Source: Gaoshiqia hydrogeniformans (GTDB taxonomy: Bacteria; Bacteroidota; Bacteroidia; Bacteroidales; Prolixibacteraceae). Taken from it: DNA of 64,000 nucleotides. The translations under genes and the position numbers were made by a program. Position 1 is the stretch's first letter. Each line of letters opens with the position of its first letter. Shown in pieces: positions 52,648 through 61,607 of this stretch. The notes under the pieces were generated by a model. That model had not been told where the DNA came from. It saw only the letters and a program-made list of their open reading frames with translations, and did not search any database. The stretch covers positions 1,240,001 to 1,304,000 of the forward strand of contig NZ_CP186334.1 in assembly GCF_049347105.1 (NCBI RefSeq), given 5' to 3'.

Positions 52648-54801
52648 CTATTCCTCATGCGCGGCAATCAAAATCTCGAGGATTTTTTTACCGGCAGCGG
52701 CGACGCTCGAACCTGGTCCGAAGATGGCTACTACGCCTGCATCGTACAGGAATTGGTAGTCCTGGGCAGGAATTACACCACCGGCAATCACCATGACGTC
52801 TTCGCGGCCAAGTTTTTTCAATTCTTCGATTACCGCCGGAACCAGCGTTTTATGACCTGCCGCCAGCGAAGAAACACCCAACACGTGCACGTCGTTTTCA
52901 ACAGCCTGCTTAGCGGCTTCTTCAGGGGTTTGGAACAACGGTCCCATGTCCACGTCGAAACCAAGGTCGGCATAACCGGTTGCTACTACTTTGGCGCCGC
53001 GGTCGTGCCCGTCCTGACCCATCTTGGCGATCATGATCCTGGGTTGACGGCCTTCCAGTTCGGCAAATTTCTTTGCCAGCTCCTGTGCTTCCCGGAAGGT
53101 TTTATCGTGTTTACTTTCTGCTGAGTACACTCCTGAAATGGTTCTGATTACTGCTTTGTAACGTCCGCAAACTTTTTCGCAAGCGTCGGAAATTTCACCT
53201 AATGAAGCACGTTTTTGTGCCGCTTTTATAGAGAGGTCGAGCAGGTTGCCTTCGCCGGTTTCGGCGCATTTGGTGATGGCAGCCAGGGCTTCCTGAACGT
53301 CAGCTTCGTTACGTCCGGAACGCAGTTTCTTCAGGCGTTCGATCTGTGACAAACGGACGGCCGTGTTGTCGATTTCCAAAATATCGATCGGATCTTCTTT
53401 TTCGAGCCGGTATTTGTTTACCCCGACAATGGTTTGCACGCCGCTGTCGATGCGTCCCTGGGCACGAGCCGCCGCTTCTTCAATACGCATTTTCGGCACG
53501 CCGGTTTCGATGGCTTTGGCCATACCGCCCAGTTTTTCAACCTCTTCAATCAGGGCCCAGGCTTTGGTATACAATTCTTTGGTCAACGCTTCAACATAGT
53601 ACGAACCGGCCCAAGGGTCGGCGCCGCGACAAATCTCGGTTTCCTGCTGAATATACAATTGCGTATTACGGGCGATACGGGCAGAGAAGTCGGTTGGCAG
53701 CGCAATCGCCTCATCCAGCGCGTTGGTGTGCAACGATTGGGTGTGACCCAGCGCCGAAGCCATCGCCTCGATCGCTGTACGGCCTACGTTGTTGAACGGA
53801 TCTTGCTCGGTGAGCGACCAACCCGACGTTTGCGAGTGTGTACGCAAGGCCATCGATTTGGGGTTTTTCGGGTTGAACTGTTTCACCAGTTTGGCCCAAA
53901 TCATCCGTGCAGCGCGCATTTTCGCGATTTCCATGAAGTGGTTCATCCCGATGGCCCAGAAGAACGACAAACGCGGAGCGAAAGCGTCGATGTCCATCCC
54001 GGCATTGACGCCGGCGCGGAGGTATTCCAACCCGTCGGCCAGCGTGTAAGCCATTTCAATGTCGGCTGTAGCGCCGGCTTCCTGCATGTGGTATCCGGAG
54101 ATCGAAATCGAATTAAACTTGGGCATGTTCTTCGATGTGTATTCAAAGATATCGGCGATGATTTTCATCGAAAATTCAGGTGGGTAGATATAGGTATTAC
54201 GCACCATAAATTCTTTCAGAATATCGTTCTGGATGGTCCCTGAAAGTTGTTCCAGGGTGGCGCCTTGTTCCAATCCGGTTACGATATAAAACGCCAATAC
54301 CGGCAATACCGCGCCGTTCATGGTCATCGATACCGACATTTTATCCAGCGGAATCTGGTCGAACAGGATTTTCATATCCAGGATGGAGTCGATGGCCACA
54401 CCGGCTTTACCCACATCGCCCACTACACGCGGGTGGTCGGAGTCGTAACCACGGTGCGTTGCCAGGTCAAAAGCCACGGAAAGCCCTTTCTGACCGGCAG
54501 CCAGGTTACGGCGGTAAAACGCGTTCGACTCTTCGGCGGTTGAGAAACCGGCATACTGACGGATTGTCCAGGGTTGCATGGCGTACATGGCCGAGTAAGG
54601 TCCGCGAAGGAATGGCGGCAAGCCGGCAGCATAATTCAAATGCTCCATGCCTTCCAAATCTTCTTTGGTGTAAACCGGTTTCACCGGGATTTGCTCCGGG
54701 GTGACCCAGTTCTTCTCAATTTTGTTTTCAGCGGCCCAGGCAGCAGCATCCGCTTTTACCTGTCCCTTTTTGATGTTTATGTCTTTGAAATTTGGTTTCA
54801 T
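52648..54801 (-). CDS. mutB: Methylmalonyl-CoA mutase large subunit
   Basis: Catalytic, B12-binding subunit of the enzyme that interconverts succinyl-CoA and (R)-methylmalonyl-CoA, used in propionate formation or use. The 717-residue protein shows the barrel domain (GPYSAMYAMQPWTIRQYAGF, FDLATHRGYDSDHPRV, SISGYHMQEAGATADIEMAY). The C-terminal cobalamin domain carries GQDGHDRGAKV (about residue 597 onward, with the cobalt-coordinating His) and GVSSLAAGHKTLVP. Length fits the family. It is downstream of the small-subunit gene but separated from it by a four-helix-bundle gene on the same strand, and is closed by a terminator. Confidence 0.97.
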   Translation of the reverse strand: MKPNFKDINIKKGQVKADAAAWAAENKIEKNWVTPEQIPVKPVYTKEDLEGMEHLNYAAGLPPFLRGPYSAMYAMQPWTIRQYAGFSTAEESNAFYRRNLAAGQKGLSVAFDLATHRGYDSDHPRVVGDVGKAGVAIDSILDMKILFDQIPLDKMSVSMTMNGAVLPVLAFYIVTGLEQGATLEQLSGTIQNDILKEFMVRNTYIYPPEFSMKIIADIFEYTSKNMPKFNSISISGYHMQEAGATADIEMAYTLADGLEYLRAGVNAGMDIDAFAPRLSFFWAIGMNHFMEIAKMRAARMIWAKLVKQFNPKNPKSMALRTHSQTSGWSLTEQDPFNNVGRTAIEAMASALGHTQSLHTNALDEAIALPTDFSARIARNTQLYIQQETEICRGADPWAGSYYVEALTKELYTKAWALIEEVEKLGGMAKAIETGVPKMRIEEAAARAQGRIDSGVQTIVGVNKYRLEKEDPIDILEIDNTAVRLSQIERLKKLRSGRNEADVQEALAAITKCAETGEGNLLDLSIKAAQKRASLGEISDACEKVCGRYKAVIRTISGVYSAESKHDKTFREAQELAKKFAELEGRQPRIMIAKMGQDGHDRGAKVVATGYADLGFDVDMGPLFQTPEEAAKQAVENDVHVLGVSSLAAGHKTLVPAVIEELKKLGREDVMVIAGGVIPAQDYQFLYDAGVVAIFGPGSSVAAAGKKILEILIAAHEE

Positions 54802-54829
54802 ACGTTAAAGATTTTAGATTCAAGATTCT

Positions 54830-54844
54830 AGAACCAAGACAAGA
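54830..54844. repeat. Left inverted repeat flanking the four-helix-bundle gene
   Basis: AGAACCAAGACAAGA. Its near-complement, TCTTGACTCTTGGTTCT, occurs on the other side of the gene in a tandem array. See the right-hand repeat. Confidence 0.6.
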
Positions 54845-54856
54845 AATATCTTGATA

Positions 54857-55204
54857 CTACAAATTCATCTTGAATGAGTAAATCATTTTTTGAATCTCTT
54901 GTAATAAATTTTGTATTTCTTGAAGTTTATCTTCAGATATATATTCAATATCAGTAGCAAGAATCAATTGAGTTTCCAGCTCAAAGGCAGAGCCTAAGGC
55001 AATATCTAAAAACCGGGCAAACTCTTTATTTGTTGAACGTCCTGACCCTTCTGCAATATTTGAAGGGATTGAATACGCACTTCTTAAAATTTGAGAGACA
55101 AGCCCGAATCTTTCTTCTACAGAAAAGCCCTTGGTTAAAAGAAATACTTCCTTCACCAGTAACCGGGAGCTTTGCCATATTTTCAAATTCTTAAAATTAT
55201 GCAT
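54857..55204 (-). CDS. Four-helix-bundle protein (23S rRNA intervening-sequence type)
   Basis: The 115-residue protein begins MHNFKNLKIWQSSRLLVKEVF and carries SQILRSAYSIPSNIAEGSGR, TNKEFARFLDIALGSAFELETQLILA. These are signatures of the S23/IVP four-helix-bundle family first seen inside 23S rRNA intervening sequences. The fold is thought to bind nucleic acids; the cellular role of free-standing copies is unknown. It lies between the mutase genes in the same orientation and is bracketed by inverted repeat sequence, so it looks like an insertion into the mutase operon. Confidence 0.93.
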   Translation of the reverse strand: MHNFKNLKIWQSSRLLVKEVFLLTKGFSVEERFGLVSQILRSAYSIPSNIAEGSGRSTNKEFARFLDIALGSAFELETQLILATDIEYISEDKLQEIQNLLQEIQKMIYSFKMNL

Positions 55205-55213
55205 CTCTCAAAA

Positions 55214-55259
55214 TCTTGACTCTTGGTTCTTGACTCTTGGTTCTTGACTCTTGACTCTT
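55214..55259. repeat. Right tandem repeat flanking the four-helix-bundle gene
   Basis: The 14-base unit TCTTGACTCTTGGT is repeated at 55214 and 55228, with a third partial copy from 55242 ending in TTGACTCTTT. One unit is an imperfect inverted match to AGAACCAAGACAAGA at 54830 on the far side of the gene. Confidence 0.75.
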
Positions 55260-57137
55260 TTATTTGATTCCCAATTTGCTTTGATAGCCTGTCAGTTCTT
55301 CCAGCAGGTTGCTCTTCACGTGGATGAAATTTTCGATGCCTTTTGCTTTCAATTCATCGGTGCAGGCAGGAGCGCCGGCAACAACAAAAATTGAATCTGC
55401 TTTAACCGCTTCGAACGCTGCAGGAGCGAGCTCAGCATATTCATCATCGGAACTGCAAAGCACCACGATGTCGGCGCCGGCAGCTTTAGCGGCAGCAGCA
55501 CCTTCTTCGATGGTTTTGAAACCGTTGTTGTCCTTCACTTCGTAACCGGCAACGGCAAAGAAGTTGCAGGCAAACTGGGCGCGAGCTTTCCGGAAGTTCA
55601 GGTTACCGATGGTTAACATGAAAGCTAAGGGTCGTTTCCCTTTTTCGGCAAATTTATCCGTTGCCACACGCAGACGTTCAAAGGCCATGGCGCCACGATA
55701 TGGTTTCAGGGTTTCAATTTCGGCGTCTTCTGCGGTCAGGTCTTGTGCTTCAAACGTTGCAGCATCCAAGTCTATCTCCAAAGCTTCAGTGAAATTCGGA
55801 AACTGGTTTACCCCCAGCAGGTTTTCGCGGCGGGTAGCCACGTTCAGGTCGCGTTTGGCAGCCATAGCCTTCACTTCAGCCTGAATGAAACCTTCTTTGG
55901 CCGCAGTTAAGAAACCGCCTTTATCCTGAATCGTCAGGAACAGTTTCCAGGCCTCGTCGGCAATTGCAGCAGTCAGCTCTTCGATGTAGTACGAGCCGGC
56001 AGCCGGGTCGACAATTTTATCGAAGTTCGACTCTTCTTTCAGCAGCAACTGCTGGTTGCGGGCAATACGGTCTGAGAAGGTAGTCGGCTCTTCGTAGATG
56101 GCGTTGAAGGGAAGGACCGTAATGGAATCGGCGCCGCCCAGCGCAGCGCTCATGGCCTCGGTTTGGGTGCGGAGCATGTTCACATAAGGGTCGTAAACCG
56201 ATTTATTCCAACTTCCGGTCTCGGCATGAACGCGCATCTTGCAGGCGCATTCGCAAGCAGGTCCGTAAGCTTTTACAATTTGAGCCCACAACATCCGTCC
56301 GGCGCGAAACTTGGCGATTTCCATGAAGTAGTTGGCGCTAATGCTGAAATTAAATTTGATGTTTTTGGCAACATCTTCGGTTGTGACTCCGGCCTCAGTT
56401 AATGCTGAAAGGTATTCGGCGCCCTGAGCCAACGCAAATGCCAGTTCCTGCACAATCGATGAGCCCGAGTTACCATAGTTTTTCGCATTCACGGCGATCA
56501 CGCGGAAATTTGACAAAACAGCCGTTTTTTCAATCAGCCCTTTCACCTGTGCAACCGAGCCTTCAAAACCGTTTTTCATGCGGCCGTAAAGCAGGTAGTT
56601 TCCGAATGAATCGCAGGCAACAGATGCCCTGATGTTTTTCGGATCCCATTTGCCGGCCAGCACATAGTCGGTAAACGCTCCGGCGATTTTGTTGCTGTAG
56701 CATTTGGCGACAAAGTTCACTTCAACCGATTCCAGGCAAATCCCTTCGAGCAGGACAGCCATGTCGTCTTTGGCGACATCGATGCACTCGTTAAAAACAA
56801 AGCCCGGTGAAGTCACCCCTTTCATCAAAACATCGAGCGCTTTCCTGTTGGCTTCTTTAAAATCTTTTACGATGATGTTCTGACGAACATCCCAGTCGTT
56901 GTTATTCGTTTTGGTTCCGCGCACATAGGGGAACTCTCCGGGAAGGGTATCCAGATAATCGAGCATGGCCAGGTCTTCCTGACGGTAAAACGGTTGAACT
57001 GAAAAACCTTCATTTGTCCTCCACACCAGCTTGCGGTCGAAATCGGCTCCTTTTAAGTCGGCAACCACCTTTGCTTTCCACGTTTCAGCGCTGATCGGAG
57101 GAAATTCTTCAAAAAGTTTGTTATATTTTTCTGCCAT
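55260..57137 (-). CDS. mutA: Methylmalonyl-CoA mutase small subunit
   Basis: Non-catalytic partner of the large mutase subunit. Read from the ATG at 57137 (MAEKYNKLFEEFPPISAETW) it has 625 residues; an earlier ATG exists 16 codons upstream but would overlap the promoter candidate. It retains the barrel fold (FNFSISANYFMEIAKFRAGRM, DPAAGSYYIEELTAAIADEAW). In its C-terminal domain the cobalamin motif DxHxxG is absent (MLTIGNLNFRKARAQF in its place), as expected of small subunits. It is the first mutase gene in transcription order. Confidence 0.95.
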   Translation of the reverse strand: MAEKYNKLFEEFPPISAETWKAKVVADLKGADFDRKLVWRTNEGFSVQPFYRQEDLAMLDYLDTLPGEFPYVRGTKTNNNDWDVRQNIIVKDFKEANRKALDVLMKGVTSPGFVFNECIDVAKDDMAVLLEGICLESVEVNFVAKCYSNKIAGAFTDYVLAGKWDPKNIRASVACDSFGNYLLYGRMKNGFEGSVAQVKGLIEKTAVLSNFRVIAVNAKNYGNSGSSIVQELAFALAQGAEYLSALTEAGVTTEDVAKNIKFNFSISANYFMEIAKFRAGRMLWAQIVKAYGPACECACKMRVHAETGSWNKSVYDPYVNMLRTQTEAMSAALGGADSITVLPFNAIYEEPTTFSDRIARNQQLLLKEESNFDKIVDPAAGSYYIEELTAAIADEAWKLFLTIQDKGGFLTAAKEGFIQAEVKAMAAKRDLNVATRRENLLGVNQFPNFTEALEIDLDAATFEAQDLTAEDAEIETLKPYRGAMAFERLRVATDKFAEKGKRPLAFMLTIGNLNFRKARAQFACNFFAVAGYEVKDNNGFKTIEEGAAAAKAAGADIVVLCSSDDEYAELAPAAFEAVKADSIFVVAGAPACTDELKAKGIENFIHVKSNLLEELTGYQSKLGIK

Positions 57138-57163
57138 AATGTAACTGTTAAGAAAATCGGGGG

Positions 57164-57171
57164 CAAAATTA
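57164..57171 (-). promoter_or_regulatory. Candidate -7 element of the mutase genes
   Basis: The minus strand reads TAATTTTG, matching TAnnTTTG, 26 bases before the small-subunit ATG. No good -33 element is seen at the usual spacing. Confidence 0.4.
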
Positions 57172-57328
57172 GTGGTTTTTAACAAGCTACATCTATAAAC
57201 ACCGAAGTTTTTAACCTTTAACTAACAAATATCATGTTTTGATTTTCAGGCTTTTACATATCGATCATTCTATATATCTGCGTTTTACATGCTTATTTGT
57301 AAACACTATAAATAAGAGGGATTTCGTC

Positions 57329-59683
57329 CTAAAATTCAATCTTATAGCTCAAATTCGGAACAACAATCCGGTCGAACTGTTTTTCAGGCAATCCGGTTTT
57401 CAGGTTAAACTCGTAGCCGCGGTATTCTCCGTAACCCAGGACATTCAATAGGTGCAACGACCAGACACCGGCATGTTTTGGTTTGTTCCGCCGATACGAA
57501 AAACTCAGCGAAAGCACTGTTGCCGGGTCTTCCTGCTGCTCCCAGGCACGGGTATAATCATAAGTTAACTCACCCGTCAAGACAGACTCCTGCTCCAACA
57601 GCGCTGTGTACCGGTCGCCGCCCATAAAGCTTAACCGACCGTTCACACTCACCAGGTTGGCTTTGTTTTTGCCAACCTGCCATTCTTTCCCTGCCAGCAG
57701 GTTCAGGATATAATTTTTGTTGTACAGGCTATTTCGTTTGATGCCGTCGCCACCCTGATATTTTGAGTCGAAAAGGGAAGCGGTCGCCAAATAATAAAAA
57801 CCATTTTTCAGAAAACGTTCCAGGGTCAGGTCAACACCAAAATTAGTTCCCGTGCCCTCGTTCACCAGCGTTTCGTTGAAAAACCAATCCAGTTCGAGGT
57901 TTTGAAGTGAAAAATAACTGCCGGGGACTACCGGCACATCAAACAAATACTGGAAATAAGGCTCCACTTTGAAACGCGCATGTTCAGTCAGACTGACATC
58001 GTAGGCCAAGCCCAAATGATGCGCTTTGGTCATTTTCAGATTTTTGTTGGGTTGAATGACAATTCCGTCCGTTTCCTGCCGTGCCAGGTAAAAGCCAATC
58101 ATCTCAATCCGGCTGTTTAAACCGTAGGCAAAACCAACCGATTGATTTGGACGAAACTGCCATTTCAGCCCGAGGCGCGGTTCAACAGACAACTCGTCAT
58201 TCAAGCCGAAATAATGGGCATGCAAGCCAACATTCAGGTCAAGCTGGTGCTTCAATTTAAACATAGACTGCGAAAAAGCCTGAAGCGACATGGCCCTCCC
58301 GCTTTCGTCGGCAAAAACAAATAACGATTCTCCCAAATGGGGCGCCTCGCGGTTAAATACCCGGTAACGGTTTTCGTTTAAAACCAGCCCGCTCCGGTTC
58401 GAGTGGTTGTTCCCGAACTTGTGGTTCAGGGTACTGCTCATCGTGTATTTCCAGGTGTTGTTATCCACCCGTTCGCGCGGTTGCCGGTTCAAGTTATCGT
58501 CCAGTTCATCGTAGCTTGTGGTAATCCCGTTTCCCGAAGAAGCCAGGGTCGTATGCAGATAGGTATGCTGTGAAAACATTTGTTTGTGTGTTAACCCGAT
58601 GGCCCCGGTCGATAAGTTCAGCTGATAAGCTTCCCGGTCGGCTTTTGTATCCCAATCGGCCGGATCGTCAAAGGGATCGCGATTTTGTGTATCCAGGGCA
58701 CCAATTCCCCACAAAGTAAAGTTGCCTGCTTTTTTTGTCGGAAAATTCATTTTAAACGACAGGTCCTGGTAGCCGATTTTACCGGCCTCCTCCGGGATCA
58801 GCGACCCCAACAGGCCATAAGTTGAGTAGCGGTAATTGAAGAGATACGACGAACCGCTGCCTTTTTTCACTGGTCCTTCCGACGAGAAATCGATCCCAAT
58901 AATTCCCGCCTGGAAGGTATGCTCGTGCTTTTCGTGGTTTCCGGTCCGCATCCTGACATCAAAAACACCCGACAACGCATTGCCGTATTCGGACGGGAAA
59001 GCTCCGGTGTAAAAATCAGAATTGGCCAGCATTTGGGCCGACAAAGCCGTGATTCCTCCTGCGCCGAAAGCAATCACATTGGCAAAGTGGGTTGGATTGG
59101 AGATTTCAATTCCTTCCATGCGCCACAGCAGGTTCCGGGGCGAGTTGCCGCGGACAACAATACCGTTATTCCCGATTTCAGAAGCCACTCCGGCAAACGA
59201 ACCCGCCAGGCGTGCCGGATCGTCAAACCCTCCGGCGTAACGGCCTGCTTCTTCAACACTCAACTGCCGGGCATTGATGGTGGCCATCGGGTTGATCGCA
59301 TTACTTTTTGAAGTACCCGCAACAATCTTTATTTCTTCCAGTTCCCTGGCCGATTCGCTGATTGCTGCATTTAGCACGACCTCTTTTCCTGAACCGACAA
59401 GGACTTCGTTAAAAATAAAATGATCATAGCCGATAAAACGGACTAAAACCTGGTACCGCCCGGGTTTGACATTCCACAAACGAAAGTTCCCGTTTTCATC
59501 GGTGATCGTTCCCAATTGAGGATCGGAGTTGAGGATTACAATGGTCGCCCCCGCCAAAGGCGCCTCTGTCAGATCGTCGACCACCTGCCCTTTAATCACC
59601 TGCCCTCCGGGCTGGGCAAAAGAAAACAATTGAATGTTCAGGAGAATAAATAAAAACATTCGTTTTCTGTTTATTGTTAACAT
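57329..59683 (-). CDS. TonB-dependent receptor with carboxypeptidase-like N-terminal domain
   Basis: Outer-membrane, TonB-driven importer of 784 residues, shorter than SusC proteins. A signal segment (MFLFILLNIQLFSFAQ) is followed by a beta-sandwich (IKGQVVDDLTEAPLAGATIVIL). The plug comes next (GNNGIVVRGNSPRNLLWRMEGIEISNPTHF, with SDFYTGAFPSEYGNALSGVFDV), then the barrel ending FDRIVVPNLSYKIEF. There is no SusD gene beside it and no STN domain, so it probably imports a small ligand such as a siderophore, cofactor, metal or peptide; the ligand cannot be told. It is transcribed away from the LuxR-type regulator, which may control it. Confidence 0.95.
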   Translation of the reverse strand: MLTINRKRMFLFILLNIQLFSFAQPGGQVIKGQVVDDLTEAPLAGATIVILNSDPQLGTITDENGNFRLWNVKPGRYQVLVRFIGYDHFIFNEVLVGSGKEVVLNAAISESARELEEIKIVAGTSKSNAINPMATINARQLSVEEAGRYAGGFDDPARLAGSFAGVASEIGNNGIVVRGNSPRNLLWRMEGIEISNPTHFANVIAFGAGGITALSAQMLANSDFYTGAFPSEYGNALSGVFDVRMRTGNHEKHEHTFQAGIIGIDFSSEGPVKKGSGSSYLFNYRYSTYGLLGSLIPEEAGKIGYQDLSFKMNFPTKKAGNFTLWGIGALDTQNRDPFDDPADWDTKADREAYQLNLSTGAIGLTHKQMFSQHTYLHTTLASSGNGITTSYDELDDNLNRQPRERVDNNTWKYTMSSTLNHKFGNNHSNRSGLVLNENRYRVFNREAPHLGESLFVFADESGRAMSLQAFSQSMFKLKHQLDLNVGLHAHYFGLNDELSVEPRLGLKWQFRPNQSVGFAYGLNSRIEMIGFYLARQETDGIVIQPNKNLKMTKAHHLGLAYDVSLTEHARFKVEPYFQYLFDVPVVPGSYFSLQNLELDWFFNETLVNEGTGTNFGVDLTLERFLKNGFYYLATASLFDSKYQGGDGIKRNSLYNKNYILNLLAGKEWQVGKNKANLVSVNGRLSFMGGDRYTALLEQESVLTGELTYDYTRAWEQQEDPATVLSLSFSYRRNKPKHAGVWSLHLLNVLGYGEYRGYEFNLKTGLPEKQFDRIVVPNLSYKIEF

Positions 59684-59703
59684 GGTATTTTAAATTAGTT
59701 TTG
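59673..59703 (+). promoter_or_regulatory. Candidate promoter of the LuxR-type regulator
   Basis: ATTG at 59673-59676 (one mismatch to TTTG) and TAGTTTTG at 59696-59703, separated by 19 bases. It overlaps the first codons of the divergent receptor gene. The leader would be about 60 bases. Confidence 0.5.
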
Positions 59704-59768
59704 AATGAAAAATTTCTTTCAAAGTTGCTATTGCCTGATTAAGCGGGCAATACTGAAAAATCAGTATT

Positions 59769-60527
59769 ATGGAAACAGGTTATCAGGAAGCTCACTGGTA
59801 TAATCAGCATATAGATTACCGCAAACTGGATTATTCCATACTCGAACGCCACATCGAATTTCTGGAATCGATTAAGTCAGTTCACAACAGCGCCATCTCG
59901 ATCTTCGATATGGCTAAACTTCAACATGCTTATCTTTCATCAACGTTTGAAGACCTTCTGGGCTGGGATCTGGAGGAGGCCGGCAAGCCCGGCCATGTTT
60001 ACATCGACAGCCGGATGCATCCCGACGATTTGAAACATTTAAGCCTGGTTTCCGCTCAATTTATTGAATTGATCCTGAAAGTACAAAAAGAAGACCGCTC
60101 CGGCATGCAGCATTACAAAATGATCATGGATTACCGGACGCGGGGGAAAGACAATAACTATGTACGGGTAATTGAGCAGCATAAATTACTGGAATTTGAC
60201 GCTGATGACAATATTTGGCTGAGCCTGGGCATTATGGATTTGTCGCCTGATCAGGACCTGCATACTCTGTGCCGTTACCGCCTGGCAAATCTAAAAACAG
60301 GTGAACTTTATCATTTCCCTCAGGAACCATTCACAACAAACTTAAGTTTACGCGAACAGGAAATATTGCAATTACTGGCCCGGGGGCTTATCAGCAAACA
60401 AATTGCCGACCAGCTTTTCATTTCGGTGAACACGGTAAACACACACCGTCAGCGAATTATTGAAAAACTGAAAGTCAGCAATACCGCAGAAGCGATTCGC
60501 CATGCCTCCTCGATCGGAATAATTTGA
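59769..60527 (+). CDS. LuxR-type helix-turn-helix regulator with a PAS-like N-terminal part
   Basis: The 252-residue protein ends with a clear LuxR/GerE DNA-binding domain (LREQEILQLLARGLISKQIADQLFISVNTVNTHRQRIIEKL, residues about 188-230). The N-terminal 170 residues resemble a PAS-type sensor (ISIFDMAKLQHAYLSSTFEDLLGWD, then HPDDLKHLS, YRTRGKDNNYVRVIEQHKLL). No receiver domain or aspartate phosphorylation site was seen, so it is probably a one-component regulator. The divergent TonB-dependent receptor is the obvious candidate target. Confidence 0.9.
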   Translation: METGYQEAHWYNQHIDYRKLDYSILERHIEFLESIKSVHNSAISIFDMAKLQHAYLSSTFEDLLGWDLEEAGKPGHVYIDSRMHPDDLKHLSLVSAQFIELILKVQKEDRSGMQHYKMIMDYRTRGKDNNYVRVIEQHKLLEFDADDNIWLSLGIMDLSPDQDLHTLCRYRLANLKTGELYHFPQEPFTTNLSLREQEILQLLARGLISKQIADQLFISVNTVNTHRQRIIEKLKVSNTAEAIRHASSIGII

Positions 60528-60667
60528 TCCGCCCGGCATGCAACCTTTAATGCTTTTTTCTTCTCTGTTCAGGTAAAACAGGATAAAAAACCTTATCTTT
60601 AAAGACCATGAACCTCAGGAATACAGGACATCGATTTTCCGTCGGGGGAAAACAAGAAAAACACAAA

Positions 60668-61558
60668 ATGAAAGATGTACAACAACTTTACACGGTAATT
60701 ACCGGGGCGAGTCAGGGTTTGGGAAAAGAGTTTGCCCGGGAATGCGCCCGCCGGAACATGAACCTGATCCTGATCTCGCTCCCGGATGAAGACCTGGAAA
60801 TATTTGGCACCGAATTAAAAGAAACCTACCGGATTCAGGTACATGCTCACGAAACGGATCTGACTTCCCGCGAATCAATTGAAGAACTGGCAGCATGGAT
60901 TACCAATAATTTTTCGGTGAACATCCTGATTAACAATGCAGGAACCGGCGGATCGTGTATGTTTGATGCTTGCTCAATCGATTATCTCGACAACATGATC
61001 CAGTTGAATGTCAGGGCCGTGACTTTAATCACCCGGCTTTTACTCCCGGAATTGAACAAACATGCTGATGCCTACATCCTGAATGTGTCCAGCCTCGCCG
61101 CTTTTTCTCCGGTGCCGTTTAAAACGATCTATCCGGCTTCCAAGGTATTTATCCATCATTTTACACTTGGCCTGCGTGCTGAACTTAAAAACACCAATAT
61201 CAAAGTCAGCGTATTGAATCCCGGCCCCATTAAAACCAATTCGGATGTGACAAACCGGATTAACGGACAAAGTTACTACGTGAAACTTTCGACCCTAACG
61301 CCGGAAGTTGTTGCCCGGATTGGCATCAAACAGTTGTTGCGCGGAAAATCGTTAATCATCCCCGGATTTTGGAATCAGTTCAATGCTTTCGTCATCCGCT
61401 TATCCCCGCTCAGCTTTCGGATCAATATCGGCACATCCATTTTTCGCCGGGATTTTCATGAGAAGAACCGCCCGGCTGAAATCAACGGCATAAGCAAAAA
61501 CGGGCTGCCGAACAATAATGAGAACGAGGTTTTGCAGCAAGCCGGACGACCGGAGTGA
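60668..61558 (+). CDS. Short-chain dehydrogenase/reductase (SDR) family protein
   Basis: NAD(P)-dependent oxidoreductase. From the ATG at 60668 (MKDVQQLYTVITGASQGLGK) it has 296 residues; an upstream ATG at 60608 would add 20 polar residues. The cofactor loop TGASQGLG (12-19), NNAG, the catalytic Ser in LNVSSLAAF and the YPASK motif are intact. The C-terminus is longer than in most SDRs and hydrophobic (FVIRLSPLSFRIN), as in membrane-associated members of the DltE/DHRS type. The substrate is unknown. It lies 140 bases after the LuxR-type gene. Confidence 0.92.
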   Translation: MKDVQQLYTVITGASQGLGKEFARECARRNMNLILISLPDEDLEIFGTELKETYRIQVHAHETDLTSRESIEELAAWITNNFSVNILINNAGTGGSCMFDACSIDYLDNMIQLNVRAVTLITRLLLPELNKHADAYILNVSSLAAFSPVPFKTIYPASKVFIHHFTLGLRAELKNTNIKVSVLNPGPIKTNSDVTNRINGQSYYVKLSTLTPEVVARIGIKQLLRGKSLIIPGFWNQFNAFVIRLSPLSFRINIGTSIFRRDFHEKNRPAEINGISKNGLPNNNENEVLQQAGRPE

Positions 61559-61607
61559 GCTTTTGTTGCCAAAAAATCTGATCAATAAAAGAAAACAAAC
61601 AAAAGTA

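Noticed and set aside
52509..52796. Plus-strand frame opposite the end of mutB
   Set aside because: Much of it is antisense to mutB and it runs through the terminator hairpin; it is a shadow frame.
53434..54243. 269-codon plus-strand frame
   Set aside because: It lies wholly antisense within mutB, whose own frame has strong family motifs; long antisense frames are common in this codon usage.
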